Shown piece by piece: positions 22,626 to 33,137 of a stretch of DNA of 64,000 nucleotides. The notes beneath the pieces were generated by a model. The model was not told the DNA's origin and did not search any database. It worked only from the letters and a program-made list of their open reading frames with translations. Made by a program: the position numbers and the translations under genes. The DNA is from Gracilaria gracilis (lineage: Eukaryota; Rhodophyta; Florideophyceae; Gracilariales; Gracilariaceae), in contig JARGSG010000041.1 of NCBI GenBank assembly GCA_030374805.1, forward strand, positions 232,984 to 296,983. Reading direction: 5' to 3'. Each line of letters begins with the position of its first letter. Positions within the stretch are counted from its first letter, which is position 1.

Positions 22626-23543
22626 CTAGCGTTTCTTTTGCCGGCGAGGTCGAGAACTGGTACCACGCTGCTGGTTCCTGGTCTGCGGGGGAGTATCGTT
22701 ACCCGGCCTCGTATTGCCTTGCTTCTGGAATGCAGCAAGCGCTTGTTGAACGCGCTGCCCGGCCAGGTTCTCGATGTCAGCCTTTGTGTACAATTTCTCA
22801 GCCGCCTTGGGCGTGAAAGTCAGATTGCGAATAACGTTAACTGCGTCGTCGAGGTTCAACTTGCAACGAAGACCGGTGGAGAACATGTCACGGATTTGGT
22901 TATCTTCAGGAGAGCGATCATTAAGGTACTCAATGACTTCTGTGTACCCTGCGAGAAGTCCCTGTGCTCCGCTGACTAAGTCAGTAGCCTTGCGACAAAC
23001 GGTATTAGCGTTGTCGGAGGACTGCGGCAGGTCCGAGAACGTCTCAAAGAATTCGAGAACAGAAGCTTGGGAGCTTCGCAATATTGAGACTTCCAGTTCC
23101 GGTTGGTCTCTCTGGCAGGCTTCGGCGAGCGCAAACAGTTGGAGATTGGCGTTGGTGCGCGTTTCCTCGCTGAGCATAGCATCGTTGAGAAAATTTATTG
23201 CCAAGACTTCACTAACCTGCGAAGACGTTGATAATCTCATGTGCATCAGGTGGTCGGCGACCAAACCTCTTAAGCGGGAGACGAAAGCATTTAGGTCCAC
23301 GCTCGGACAACGTCGGCATTGCGTGACATCCGTGAAGGAAGATAATAATCGGGTGACGTTGGCAACTGGAAGATCAACGGCGATGAGCTTGAAAATATCC
23401 TTGACAGCTTCAATTTGGTTTTCTCGTTTCAAATCAAGTTGTTGTTCAGCAACTGCTTTGTCAAAGATATAGTTTTGCTCGCGAGGGAGATCAAGATCGT
23501 AAAAGTGACGAGCAATTGTGGCGTACACGGTTTTGTAAAGCAT
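22626..23543 (-). pseudogene. Element 3 gag
   Basis: 305 codons, MLYKTVYATIARHFY onward, mostly helical with a basic tail RGTSSRPRRQKKR. Downstream in the same frame, after one TAG (22626-22628), is FFDCGSKTHLRGSYEC. This looks like a zinc knuckle that has lost its first Cys and gained one residue. The TAG may be a mutation or a readthrough site between gag and the rest; the damage elsewhere favours mutation. Confidence 0.75.
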
Positions 23544-23670
23544 ATCGGTGCCCTTTTTGGCAGCGGTTTGGATGGTCTCAACCCATCGTGAAACATCAGG
23601 TGTTTATTTTTGCAGATCGCCTAGCGGTTTGAACATTGGCGAGTTTGTAGAAGCAAGCGGTTTAGAACGT

Positions 23671-23688
23671 AAACTTGGGCCCATAACT
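23671..23688 (-). promoter_or_regulatory. Half-tRNA primer-binding site of element 3
   Basis: At the 5' LTR border the minus strand reads GTTATGGGCCCAAG. This pairs with the anticodon stem-loop of initiator-Met tRNA (GGGCCCAUAAC) rather than with a tRNA 3' end. Drosophila copia and yeast Ty5 are known to use such an internal tRNA site. Elements 1 and 2 use a 3'-end type site, so two priming modes coexist in the window. Confidence 0.7.
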
Positions 23689-23999
23689 GGTGGAATGGCG
23701 TGCATTGTTGGAGGCAAGCTGTTTCGTCAGGTTTGTAAGGCTTGGCAAAGAAGAGGGCGCAAGCAGCCAGCAACAGTTCTGAGGTTCTTTCTCTCTGGCG
23801 TCTCTTCGGGGCTCGCCATGGCGGCAAGCCTCTCTTTATTGTAGGCTTTCTCCCGGGCACGCCTCCAACCGCGAGGTGCGCCGGGAGGTCAAAGTGATAG
23901 GATGCTGGCGGCCGCTTGCGCGCATGCGCGCAACGCAGTTAGTGACAGCTGACGTCGGGGGTCCGCGAGAGGACCTCGAACGTGTCACAGGTGTCCACA
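23686..23999 (-). repeat. 5' LTR of element 3
   Basis: 314-bp partner of 16856-17169, followed on the right by the target duplication ataac. Confidence 0.88.
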
Positions 24000-24004
24000 A
24001 TAAC

Positions 24005-24564
24005 GTGGGGGGCTGTCAGTGTAACCAGCTTCGCTCGTACACGTGTTTCGAAAACAGCTGTCAGATATCTAGCTACGCACTGACATATCGCACAAACCGT
24101 GTTCCCTCTTCTCGTGACCATAAAACTCATTCTTATGACAGCGTTACGGGCTATCTGAAGGATGCTGGCGAAGCAGATGCATTGGGAACTACATACGGCA
24201 TCCTAAAGGTAACTTACACTAGTAGGTGGTAGGGAAATAATTTCCCACCACCCGAAAGGTATGAAGGTACATGCCACCCCTGAAGTCGGAGTCTACAACT
24301 GAAGACGATGTAACCGCTGTCGGACTTATCAAGGTGAGATCGCCCCTGTGCGGCACACGTGACATTTTGCATGGTTTCTGACCTGTTCCTTGTGTGTGAA
24401 AGTATGTCGGCCGGTAAGGCTGCAGTAAAGGAAAGCCAACACATCCGCTTTTGCATGTCACACGATCAATGTGAAAATATGTGACTGGCGAGATGAAAGG
24501 ATTGGGATGGTGTTTTTCTGTATACCGTTGTACAATGTTGACTTGATTCAAGACCCTTTGGGTG
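24005..24564. other. Intergenic stretch between element 3 and the solo LTR
   Basis: No supported gene or repeat. 24565-24569 (gttat) is the target duplication of the solo LTR. Confidence 0.5.
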
Positions 24565-24569
24565 GTTAT

Positions 24570-25401
24570 TGAGAACACCATTTTGATACGAAAAACGGTG
24601 TGGGTGATGACAAACCCAGGGACGGGGGGACACAAACACAATGCGAACGGGACATAACAGAACGTGCTTTCGAGAGTACCAGCCCAACACGCTGTGTAGC
24701 GGTAGTAGGCAAGAGTCCGTAGTAAACACACAAAGTGCACAAAGTAGCAACTAGAAAGCGGAGACGTGTAGCAAACAGAAACCACAGCACGACCAAAACT
24801 ATAGGTCTAGTGCTGGCAGAAGCTAACACGAAACGACAACAGAAAAGCAGCAGCTCCCTCTCGCAGACCCGAACGTAGGTCACCTGCGGGGAACAACGCT
24901 CCCAGAGTCGAAGCACGAAAAAGACCCAAGCAAGGGGTAGTGCACTCTGGGCCCTGTTGGGGAAAAGCAGGAGACCAAGCCGCCGAAGGGGTGAGAAAAG
25001 GTTGAACGGAGGGGATGGAACGACAGAGGGAAGCAAGACAGAGTTTGCTGTGAAGGAAGGTTGGGGGGTCGTTCTGGAAGGGGAAGTGGTCTGGCCGGAG
25101 TTGGTCGAGATGCGACCGCTCCGGCTCTTTTATAGGCAATCAAACCTTCCGAACTAGACTCTAAACGCATTTCTACCTACAACAACCAATGAGTTGGCCA
25201 CTACTGCAACATATCCCCCGTCTCTGCCACTCACCTCAGAGGTAGTGGCGCTTAAGTAGACAGGGGAGCCGGCGAGGACCATGCGGAGCACCACGCGTAG
25301 AAAACTAAAATATCCAGAAAATATCCAAGTAGAGAAACTTGTAAAATTACATTTGTGTCCAACACGTGCACCACACACGCTGCACGGAAACACGTGCCAC
25401 A
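24570..25401 (-). repeat. Solo LTR with intact target duplication
   Basis: 832 bp, TGTGG at the start and TTCTCA at the end in the sense direction. It is flanked by gttat at 24565-24569 and 25402-25406. It matches the LTR at 1-734 in opposite orientation. A TATAAAAG promoter element lies at about 25127-25134. No primer site follows the LTR end, so the internal region was lost by recombination between two LTRs. The 188-residue and shorter frames inside are LTR sequence, not genes. Confidence 0.92.
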
Positions 25402-25406
25402 GTTAT

Positions 25407-25874
25407 CAACAGCGAGGTGAGCACCGGGCCATCTTCACAGTGTGCTAGCGATAAGCGATAATTATTTGGAAGATAAAGAAAAGAATCTTTTGGAGCCTTG
25501 CGGCATTAGATATTCAAATGCGTGTAGCTTCATGAACCCGATTCGCACAAAACACTGAATTTGGCACAGACGGCATTACTGTTTGCGTATCATACACCAA
25601 CTTTCGCGAAAGACATTCATGTTCTGGTTGAGAGGATGTGGTGCGGGTCCTTTGGCTTCGACCCTGACGTCTGTGGTGCGAATGAACGTTGCAAACAGAT
25701 CGCGGTGTCAGAAATGGTGCAACAGATCTCAATCTGTTGCACGCAGAGCATCCTCGGCAAAAAAGATGAAGCTTTCTGTGCGGACGAGGGTTCTTTGTCT
25801 AAGGCATTCTTTTTCCAAGGCATCCTCTGTCGAGCTTGTCCTTACTGTAGGACAAGATTAGCTACTGTATGTAT
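25407..25874. other. Intergenic stretch
   Basis: Holds a 114-residue Cys-rich frame on the plus strand (25561-25905) that runs into the hairpin repeat and has overlapping frames on both strands. I do not consider it supported. Confidence 0.4.
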
Positions 25875-26050
25875 GTATGAGTTATATCGACAAACTCGTG
25901 GATAACGGGTCACTCGTTTGTCGATATAACTCCTACTTCTCGAACACTGCACGTGACTCGGATATAGAGCAAACCGCCTCCCCAGTGTGGTAGCTATATC
26001 ACGGTTTTTAGAGAATATCGTCATACAATGCAATGCAAACAGCGTTCTAA
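25875..26050 (+). repeat. Dispersed hairpin repeat, copy 1
   Basis: Begins GTATGAGTTATATCGACAAAC. A perfect 15-bp inverted repeat (25881-25895 and 25916-25930) encloses a 20-bp spacer. The following 110 bp are nearly identical to copy 2 at 31070-31243. A further partial copy of the first 13 bases starts at about 26120. No coding capacity; possibly a short non-autonomous transposon. Confidence 0.8.
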
Positions 26051-28035
26051 ATATATGATGTAAAAGCAACACTTTCTCGGCGATATAGTTTGTTCGATAG
26101 TGCGTTGGAAGTGTAGTGAGTATGAGTTATATATCGAAAATCAACAGTTGTACTGAGTCCATGACGGCGTCGCGTGCGCAGAATGGACTGAATGTATTGG
26201 TACCCGCAGGCTCCGGCTGTGTATAATCGCCGGCGGCGGTTGGTGTGCAAAAGATGACGTTCTTCTGGCGGGCATCTCTGTTAGCAGGTATCGAGAAGTT
26301 TAGAAAGATGCGCATCAACATAAAAGCACGGCTCTGTTTGAGGCATGCGCACGAGCTGCAACTATCAACGCACATGGCTGAGAAAAGGTAAGCATGTAAG
26401 CGTGTAAGGGGCTAACCATTAAATTGTGTCGATGTCACATCTCCTCTCGCAACCATTGGCATGTTGCATCGCTGTCCAGTTGACAATGTCAACTGAATCA
26501 CTTGCTCCTTCATCCCTCGCACTTGCGCCTTCCCGCTATTGGCCGCGTGCACAGGGAGCTGCGGTGTATTCTACATTTGGCAAAATTGGAGCTAAAGAAT
26601 AAGTGGTACTATTCGTGTTACATTATATAGTACAGTATATTACTTTGCTCGGTTTACAGTCAGTTTTGTGACTTCACGCACTGCGAAGCCCTACCAATTA
26701 CTCGATTAAAAACTGTATTCAACATTACACTGACCAACTTCCTGCGCTGTAAGTATATGTGAATCTGCACGTCAGTGAAGCATTGTTCATTCCACCTTAT
26801 TGCAAACTACTAGATAGCGCTAAGTAGTGCTACTTGGCGGTGATATCGAGGATTGGAACGCCGATATAATATCTCAGTGAAGACGTATGGGAAAAAGGTT
26901 GACATACTTCGATGCAAACGCTCAAGGCACATCAAAGTATGCTTTTAAGGTAGTTTACCAGTGCTGTTCAACAGAAAAACATGCGTACTAAGGAGCGCCA
27001 AATAGCGATATTTGCTTTATGTAACGCGTCTAAGTACGCATGTTGATTTCGTTTTTGGGATGCAGTTTGTATTTTTTTGGCGTACTTCGATGTGCCTTTT
27101 ACAGAGCTATGGAAGCACGCCATTATGTTTGGGTCGTTAGAAAAGATTGTAAATCTAGTAGAGTTCTGATATTTGACAATGCGGTAAGTGCGACACTTGC
27201 AGCAATTAGCGCTAAGTGTCGAAGATGGCGATGATGTTGTCAGGGTATTACCAGATTTGCACTGCCTGCATTGCCTGCTTACAGTGAAACTACAAGGCTG
27301 AAATGGAACATCAACGATAAAACAGCGTTTTGCAAACAGCGTCACGCTTTGGATTTCTCGCCATGCCTAATTCCAGCGTATCAACTTGAATCTTATTAAT
27401 TACTGTAGTAAACAAAACAATTATAATGTGTCAACACTCTGTTAATCGTTAATTTCCCGCAGCTCCCAGCAGCCGTTTGCTTGCACTTGGCGCTGGCGCT
27501 GGCCAAGGGCCAGCTTCCGGACACGTTATCTTCTCGGAGTACACTACGTAAGGTTACGCACCACACAGACCGCATAAGGTGTATTGGTGGTTTTGTTTTA
27601 AACATCTCAAGTGAAACCCATGCAACACTCGGCGTAGAAAAGGTCTTCAGCGCCCAACCAAACTTCCGCATTTGACACGTCGTGTAACACGAGTCACATG
27701 GAGGAGTTACGTAGAAAATCGAATAAAATTCTTTAAAAGAAAGCCCGAAAATTGTGTTTGCGTTGGGCCAAAATGATATCGTACGCTGATGATCAGCTGA
27801 TAAACCCGGGCCCGAACGATATCTTACCGAAACCAATGGACCTGTATCTACGCACTCGCCCTGGATCTATACGCACGGGCCCGCACAACAGTACAGTACT
27901 GTATGCGCACGGGCTCGCACGACACTATCTACAGTAACTTTACTGTAGCACCAGGTTAGTATTAGTACATGGAACTAGCATTTATCTACGGAAACTTCAA
28001 AGAAATAAATTGAAGCTTGTGCGCAAACGCCAAAA
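26051..28035. other. Gene-poor stretch of about 2 kb
   Basis: AT-richer than its surroundings, with only short frames lacking motifs on both strands. I see small inverted repeats (for example around 26905-26940) but no gene, RNA gene or recognisable transposon. Confidence 0.5.
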
Positions 28036-28199
28036 GGGAGGCGAATGGCGTTGGGGAGGCGAACGGTTTTAGGGAGGCGAACGGTTTTAGGGAGGCGAAC
28101 AGCTTTAGGGCGTCGAACATCTTTAGGGAGTCGAACATCTTTAGGGAGTCGAACATCTTTAGGGAGGCGAACAGCTTTAGGTAGGCGAACCGCTTTAGC
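28036..28199 (+). repeat. 18-bp tandem repeat containing TTAGGG
   Basis: About nine units of the form TTTAGGGAGGCGAACGGT with variants in the last four bases. It lies 240 bp beyond the stop codon of the first intact secreted-protein gene. The TTAGGG core recalls telomere repeats, but the 18-bp period and location inside a gene cluster argue for an ordinary minisatellite. Confidence 0.8.
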
Positions 28200-28442
28200 A
28201 GTGCTGTAGTTCTACTGAAACAACAAAACTCTTTCGACTTTTGAAAGAATTGAGTGATTGCTCACGCCTAGCCCTACTGCCCCGAACTATCACCGCTGCT
28301 GCGATTGCTATCGGATGCGAATGAGTCACGCACATCTGTCTCACAACCTAACAACCCAAAAAAGTCCAGCAAAAGTCCGTCGGGCTTTTCGGAGGCGCTC
28401 ACACTCGCAGCACCTTCACGTAGCCGGTCAGCATACCGAAGC

Positions 28443-28931
28443 TTAGGTGGCAGAGGCCATGGATGTACCAGTACCAAGCGCGCCCGCACCGCCAGCCGCA
28501 CCGATTCCAGTGTTGGCGAATGTACCGATGTTAGCGGCCATACCCATGCCATCTGCAGCAGCATTTCCACTACCGCCGGTTCCAAGTGCTCCACTGAATG
28601 CACCAGGTGACATGGCGCCGCCGCCACCAATTCCAGCGGCCGCAAGTACGCCAGTGGCGGTGCCTGCTCCGCCCGTGCCACCGCCACCACCGACTCCAGT
28701 TCCGGTGGAGCTTACAATGTCAGTGGTGGTCACGGTAACCGGAGCAGGGGCGGGAGCCGGAGCCGGAGGGGCGGGAGCCGGAGGGGCGGGAGCCGGGGGG
28801 CCGAGAAAGGTGAAGGGGAACACGGCCGGGAAGGTGCCTGCTGGGATGGGGAAAGGGGCGAACTGCCTGGAGACAGGTGCGCTAAGCACGGAGGTGAATA
28901 GAAGCGCGAAGAAGCATGCAGTGACCGTCAT
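28443..28931 (-). CDS. Secreted Pro/Gly/Ala-rich protein, type 1
   Basis: 162 residues. Signal peptide to about residue 17 (ACFFALLFTSVLS), mature chain starting APVSRQF. It then has an aromatic-Pro patch (FPIPAGTFPAVFPF), a PAP linker at about 46-64, VTVTTTD, and a Gly-rich core (GTATGVLAAAGIGGGG, GTFANTGIGAAGGAG). There is no Cys in the mature chain. It is the leftmost of five type 1 genes on the minus strand. The start is the only Met before the signal core, and a TATA box lies 98 bp upstream. Likely an extracellular structural protein, inferred from composition and signal peptide only. The antisense strand is also open for about 196 codons, which is a by-product of GC-rich repeats. Confidence 0.85.
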   Translation of the reverse strand: MTVTACFFALLFTSVLSAPVSRQFAPFPIPAGTFPAVFPFTFLGPPAPAPPAPAPPAPAPAPAPVTVTTTDIVSSTGTGVGGGGGTGGAGTATGVLAAAGIGGGGAMSPGAFSGALGTGGSGNAAADGMGMAANIGTFANTGIGAAGGAGALGTGTSMASAT

Positions 28932-29028
28932 GATGAAGGTGGGAGTGATTGCAAGGATAGTAGGGTCGGGCGACGATGAGAGGGAGGGCGATAATGCTCC
29001 TCAATGTGACGGTGGAAAACTGGAAGCG

Positions 29029-29036
29029 TTTAAATA
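29029..29036 (-). promoter_or_regulatory. TATA box of the gene at 28443-28931
   Basis: TATTTAAA, 98 bp upstream of the start codon, in the same relative place as in the other family members. Confidence 0.6.
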
Positions 29037-29873
29037 GCCCTTCAGGCGAGACCTCGGGGGGTTTCTGGAGCACCGTGTAGATAGAGTTGGCGAGAAGCGC
29101 TTACAATGTCTTTAAAGCTGTACCGTGTAGTTAACCACAGGCTGTAGTTAACTTACGAGAACTGGGTGCCGAATTTGTGGTGGTTTCATGCCATTAACTA
29201 CAGCTTTAAAGCTGGCAGTTGTATAATACGCAGCATACGGTATCTACGCAGAAGCACAAACTTTACCTTATCGTAGCTACAGTAACTTGCAGAGCTCATA
29301 CGGCGCGTACAAGTAAGATAAAGTTTGCTCAATTAACGGTAAAGTTGTATTGTACAGTTTAAAATTTCCAGGCACAGAGAAGAGGATATATTTGGAAGCT
29401 GATTTGCAGCCCGGGGAGGTGATGTTGCGATGGCGGGAAGCGATTGAAACTTGGTTAATCCTGTTGATTGCCTCCTGCCACTCGCGAAAGAGGCACCGAG
29501 GCACTCGCATGCGGATAACTTAAAAGTTACTAGATAAGTTACCTTGCCTCCCCTGCCAGCTCTTTGGTTTTATCTTCCTCTTCGTTATCGGGCTTTCCCC
29601 TGTGTAACAAGCAAGTCATTGCCCAGAGCACTCACCCAGAGCACTCACAGAGCGATTGCGCGCCGCGGCTCAATGCTTAGCCCCCTGGTCTCGGGCAAGC
29701 ATCGTCGCTTCGGTCTGCAATCGCCCGGCTCGGCCCTGTACAGTAACATTTACGTAATATACAGCGATAAGAGGGTTTGGTTTCAGTGTTGATTTGCATC
29801 GTGAAACCTCTTGAAGGATGATACCTGCCTCTATCATAGTGTAGCGATAGATCTTCCAGATATATCCAATACA
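29037..29873. other. Intergenic stretch with an inverted repeat
   Basis: At about 29109-29216 the segments TTTAAAGCTGTA and TACAGCTTTAAA face each other some 90 bp apart, which could be a small MITE or hairpin. Nothing else supported. Confidence 0.45.
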
Positions 29874-30347
29874 TCAGTAGATGGCGCTATAAAAAGTGAT
29901 ATAGGCTGCTCTCTTCCTGTGTGAGTCAGTATAAAACAGATGCTCAAGTGTTTCAGAGCCAGCCAGACCTTCATCATCACCTTCAATGGTACAGGATTCT
30001 TTCTTTTGAAGAAGGCCAGATTTGATCACGAGTCTGAAGGGATACATTAATCTTCTCATCGCATGAACTTCTCTGGCTTCGTATTGAAGTACTTTCTGAC
30101 AGACCAATAAGCCCCAGATAGAAGGATATGTGAAATGAACCACCAAAAACGGAATGGTTGCAGTGTAGTATGTTTGCTGTTCAAAAAGCAAATCTGTTAG
30201 GCGGCTTTTCCAGGCGTGAGAGGATGCTTTCATAATAGAGAGGGGCAATATGTACAAGGATTTCGGATGGACCGGCCATAGGGTTGTAGATTGTAGATGT
30301 GGCAACGAATAACTGACGTAAACAACTGATCTAATACATATCCTCAT
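29874..30347 (-). pseudogene. Possible fragment of a non-LTR retrotransposon
   Basis: A 157-residue frame whose end reads GSETLEHLFYT, like the zinc-binding region after the reverse transcriptase of LINE elements (ETxEHLF followed by a Cys). The expected Cys after EHLFYT is Asp here. No reverse transcriptase motifs are visible. The assignment rests on one motif and could be chance. Confidence 0.3.
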
Positions 30348-31069
30348 GTGGGACTAATGGAAACTGCTGTTTCACTCATACATGACTGGAAAGCTGAAGA
30401 AGAAAAGGCACGAAGTTTAATCGGACACCAGCCGGTCTTCGGCTTTACTGGCTAGATAGCAATCCGGGGCTCATGTACATGCTACCTATTGTACGCACTG
30501 CGTAGTACTGTACGTAGTAGTACGCAGCAGCGAAGCGGGACCAAAGCATCCCTGTTCAGGCGCCCGCCAGAACAGAAAACTCTCAGAATCTGAAGTGGTA
30601 GGCTGGTCATTCTCGCGTCAAGAATGACCAGACTTGGTTCACAACCTGCGGCGGCACACAGGGGCGCCGGCGGCGATCATCTTTTCGATGCTGATGGTGT
30701 GGGTAAGCTTGAAGTTATCGAAAGGATTACTAAGGCGGGTAAGATAGGGGGGAAATGAGAGGGGATACAAGGGTAGATCTACTGGAGAATTGAGAAAAGT
30801 TTGGTCTTCCGACAGGTACTCGTACAAATAGATACTGTCGGAATAATTGGGGCGCATGCAAGGGCGCATGCAAGGGCGCATGCAAGGATATGCCCTCAAC
30901 CGTTCATCAACCGCGCATCAACCCTTGTTAAGAACGGGCCGTTCACAGGTAGATGGGCGGTTGATGGGCGGTTGATGAAGTCTTTCTCCGTTGGAGAGGC
31001 AGCGGCAAGGGTTGGTGATTTTATAATGTACTGTAGAGGCCGTTGCTTACAACATCCGGCGCGGACTTT
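30348..31069. other. Intergenic stretch with a short triplicated motif
   Basis: Near 30852-30884 GGGCGCATGCAA occurs three times in a row. No supported gene. Confidence 0.45.
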
Positions 31070-31243
31070 GTATGAGTTATATCGACAAACGAGTGACCCG
31101 TTATCCACGAGTTTGTGGATATAAATCGCTTATCGAACGCTGCACGTGACTCGGATATAGAGCAAACCGCCTCCCCAGTGTGGTAGCTATATCACGGTTT
31201 TTAGAGAATATCGTCATACAATGCACTGCAAACAGCGTTCTAA
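31070..31243 (+). repeat. Dispersed hairpin repeat, copy 2, with inverted spacer
   Basis: Same left arm as copy 1 (31076-31090) and a right arm with two changes (31111-31125). The 20-bp spacer between the arms is the exact reverse complement of that in copy 1, while the 110 bp to the right keep the same orientation. The segment between the arms has therefore flipped in one of the copies. Confidence 0.8.
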
Positions 31244-32516
31244 TGCTAGTTGATATAGCGACACACTGGTGAGGCTATTTTTCTATATTAAAACGCACGT
31301 GATGTTGGAAATTTCATTTGGAAAAGAGTATTCAAATGACCCAGATTCCTGGACCGCAGTGTGATAACCAAGGACTGCAGTGTGATAACCATGGACCGCC
31401 AGGTTATCACACTCCGTCCAGTTCGATAAGCATTGGTAAACTTTACGGCTCATTGGCGCCGCGTTTCTGGTAATAACTGTACCCCTGGTATGCATAAATA
31501 ACTGCGAGTACGGCGGCGACCGGCATCGACAGGGAGGACCAGAGCTGCATACAGAGTATTATAAATATGGGTTAAAGCCGTAAATTGTAATCCACCTATC
31601 GACATGACGGCTCTTGATTATAGCCATGCGCGGAGCAGCGATTGGTGTCCGTCTTGAACCTCCCGCGGCATAACACCAGCTCGCAGCTCGCAGAAGGCGC
31701 GTATAATTCGCCATCCGATAAACTAACCTCCTTCTCTATTAGTTTACTTCAACGGTCTTCAACTGGTATAGTTTAGACAAGTCTACAACTGACTTATCGT
31801 GTGGATAGGTTACTGTTTTTATATAGAAATCAGTACCGTGCTCCTCTGTAAGGGTAACAATAACAAGCATTATCCTCTCATTGCTTTTCCGGAGAATGTG
31901 CATGGAAAGAATGCAAACAGTAATGTTACCAAACCTTGTGCTCTTGCGAACTGAAAGGAGGAATAGCATCGAAACAGCCTATCCGTATGAATGAAACGAC
32001 AAGGTATTCGCGTCTATCCTTTTCTCCATTCAGCGATCAATTGCGTACTCTGTCTTGACGCGTCCCTGAATGATCACATCACTGGTCAGAATGTCGGAAC
32101 GTCGGAACATATAATTGCGGAACGGTATTATAGCCGTCGGCGCAACAACGTGGCTGCCATGACTGGATGGATACAGTTGCAACCGTAGATATAATCGGTA
32201 TAATTCTTTATACCCACCCCACACGTTGGAATTTCGTAAGTCAGCGCACGCATCGCGAAAAGAAGAAATTGGCAAACACGTCGTCCAACAGGTTGGAAAT
32301 ACTCCAAAACGCGATATAGCTTTGCGGGCCTCTGAGGGCCCTGGGGGAGAAAATAACCGCGCCAGATATATAGGATAGTGTCTTCCATCTGCACCTCTCT
32401 GACACTAAGATATTCTGGTATAAAGAAAGAAGATTGCTTGCGCTTGAGCGCGTTTTACTTATGAATCATGTGAAGGGCGTACAGAAATATCCCGAGACAG
32501 GCACTTTAAGCTACGC
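31244..32516. other. Intergenic stretch
   Basis: Short direct repeats near 31350-31400 (GCAGTGTGATAACCA twice). No gene or RNA gene supported in 1.3 kb. Confidence 0.5.
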
Positions 32517-33020
32517 TTAATTCGCAGTAGAGGTTGCATCAGCGGTTCCAGCACCACCTACTCCTCCAGGAGCGCCGAGGCCAAGGTTGGCGAAGAAGCC
32601 AGTATTCGTCGCGGTACCGCTTCCAGAGGCGAACGCGTTTCCAGAGCCACCAGATCCAATTGCGCCGAGGAAGGTACCCGGAGAGTTGTCACCACCGCCA
32701 CCAATACCAGCGGCTGCGATCACGCCCGTAGCAGTACCGTCACCACCGGCACCACCACCGCCTCCAGAGCCGAACGCAGTGGAGGTGGCATCGTCGTCAA
32801 CAGTTACGGTAACATCAGTAGGAGCGGGGGCTGGAGCTGGAGCCGGTGCAGGGGCTGGGGCAGGAGCAGGCGCCGGTGCCGGAGCCGGGGCAGGAGCCGG
32901 AGCTCCAAATGGAAAGCCACCTCCGAAGAAGGGGATGCCGCCGCCAAAGGCGATCTTGCTGACCGGAGCGCCAAGCACAGTGCCTAAGAGTAGAGAAAAG
33001 AAAACTGCGACGATCTTCAT
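32517..33020 (-). CDS. Secreted Pro/Gly/Ala-rich protein, type 1
   Basis: 167 residues. Signal peptide MKIVAVFFSLLLGTVLG, mature start APVSKI, then a Gly/Phe patch (GGIPFFGGGFPFG). This is the longest linker of the family, about 14 alternating Ala-Pro pairs at residues 40-67. Then DVTVTVDDDA and the Gly-rich core (GDGTATGVIAAAGIGGGG, GTATNTGFFANLGLGAPGG). Cys-free. The Ala-Pro run differs in length between members, as expected of replication slippage. A TATA box lies 111 bp upstream. Function unknown; extracellular. Confidence 0.87.
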   Translation of the reverse strand: MKIVAVFFSLLLGTVLGAPVSKIAFGGGIPFFGGGFPFGAPAPAPAPAPAPAPAPAPAPAPAPAPAPTDVTVTVDDDATSTAFGSGGGGGAGGDGTATGVIAAAGIGGGGDNSPGTFLGAIGSGGSGNAFASGSGTATNTGFFANLGLGAPGGVGGAGTADATSTAN

Positions 33021-33130
33021 GGCTGGTTGAATGTGATTGCGGTGTGAAAAGTTGTGCGTGAACTACGGTGAAGCGGTGTGTGAGTTGGCGTTGATAGTGC
33101 GTAACGAAAGTACCAGATGGACGCGCGCGT

Positions 33131-33137
33131 TCTTATA
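33131..33137 (-). promoter_or_regulatory. TATA box of the gene at 32517-33020
   Basis: TATAAGA on the minus strand, 111 bp upstream of the start codon. The same heptamer stands upstream of the gene at 35126. Confidence 0.65.

Larger units (their letters stand above)
16856..23999 (-). mobile_element. Element 3: a second copia lineage with an antisense reading frame
   Basis: A 7.1-kb element on the minus strand. Two 314-bp direct repeats bound it (16856-17169 and 23686-23999), with ataac at 16851-16855 and 24000-24004 as target duplication. Order gag, protease, integrase, reverse transcriptase, RNase H is copia-type, but the proteins are not close to those of elements 1 and 2. A G-run next to the 3' LTR serves as polypurine tract. 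Between RNase H and the 3' LTR is 1.8 kb carrying a decayed reading frame on the opposite strand. Coding frames are broken in several places. Confidence 0.92.

Noticed and set aside
24219..24785. 188-codon frame on the minus strand
   Set aside because: It lies mostly in the solo LTR and its flank and matches the LTR frame at the window start; no protein features.
25561..25905. 114-codon Cys-rich frame
   Set aside because: It runs into a dispersed hairpin repeat and competes with frames on both strands; the Cys pattern fits no family I know.
28447..29037. 196-codon frame opposite a secreted-protein gene
   Set aside because: It is Pro/Ala-rich mirror coding of a GC-rich repeat gene and lacks a signal peptide; similar antisense frames occur opposite each family gene.
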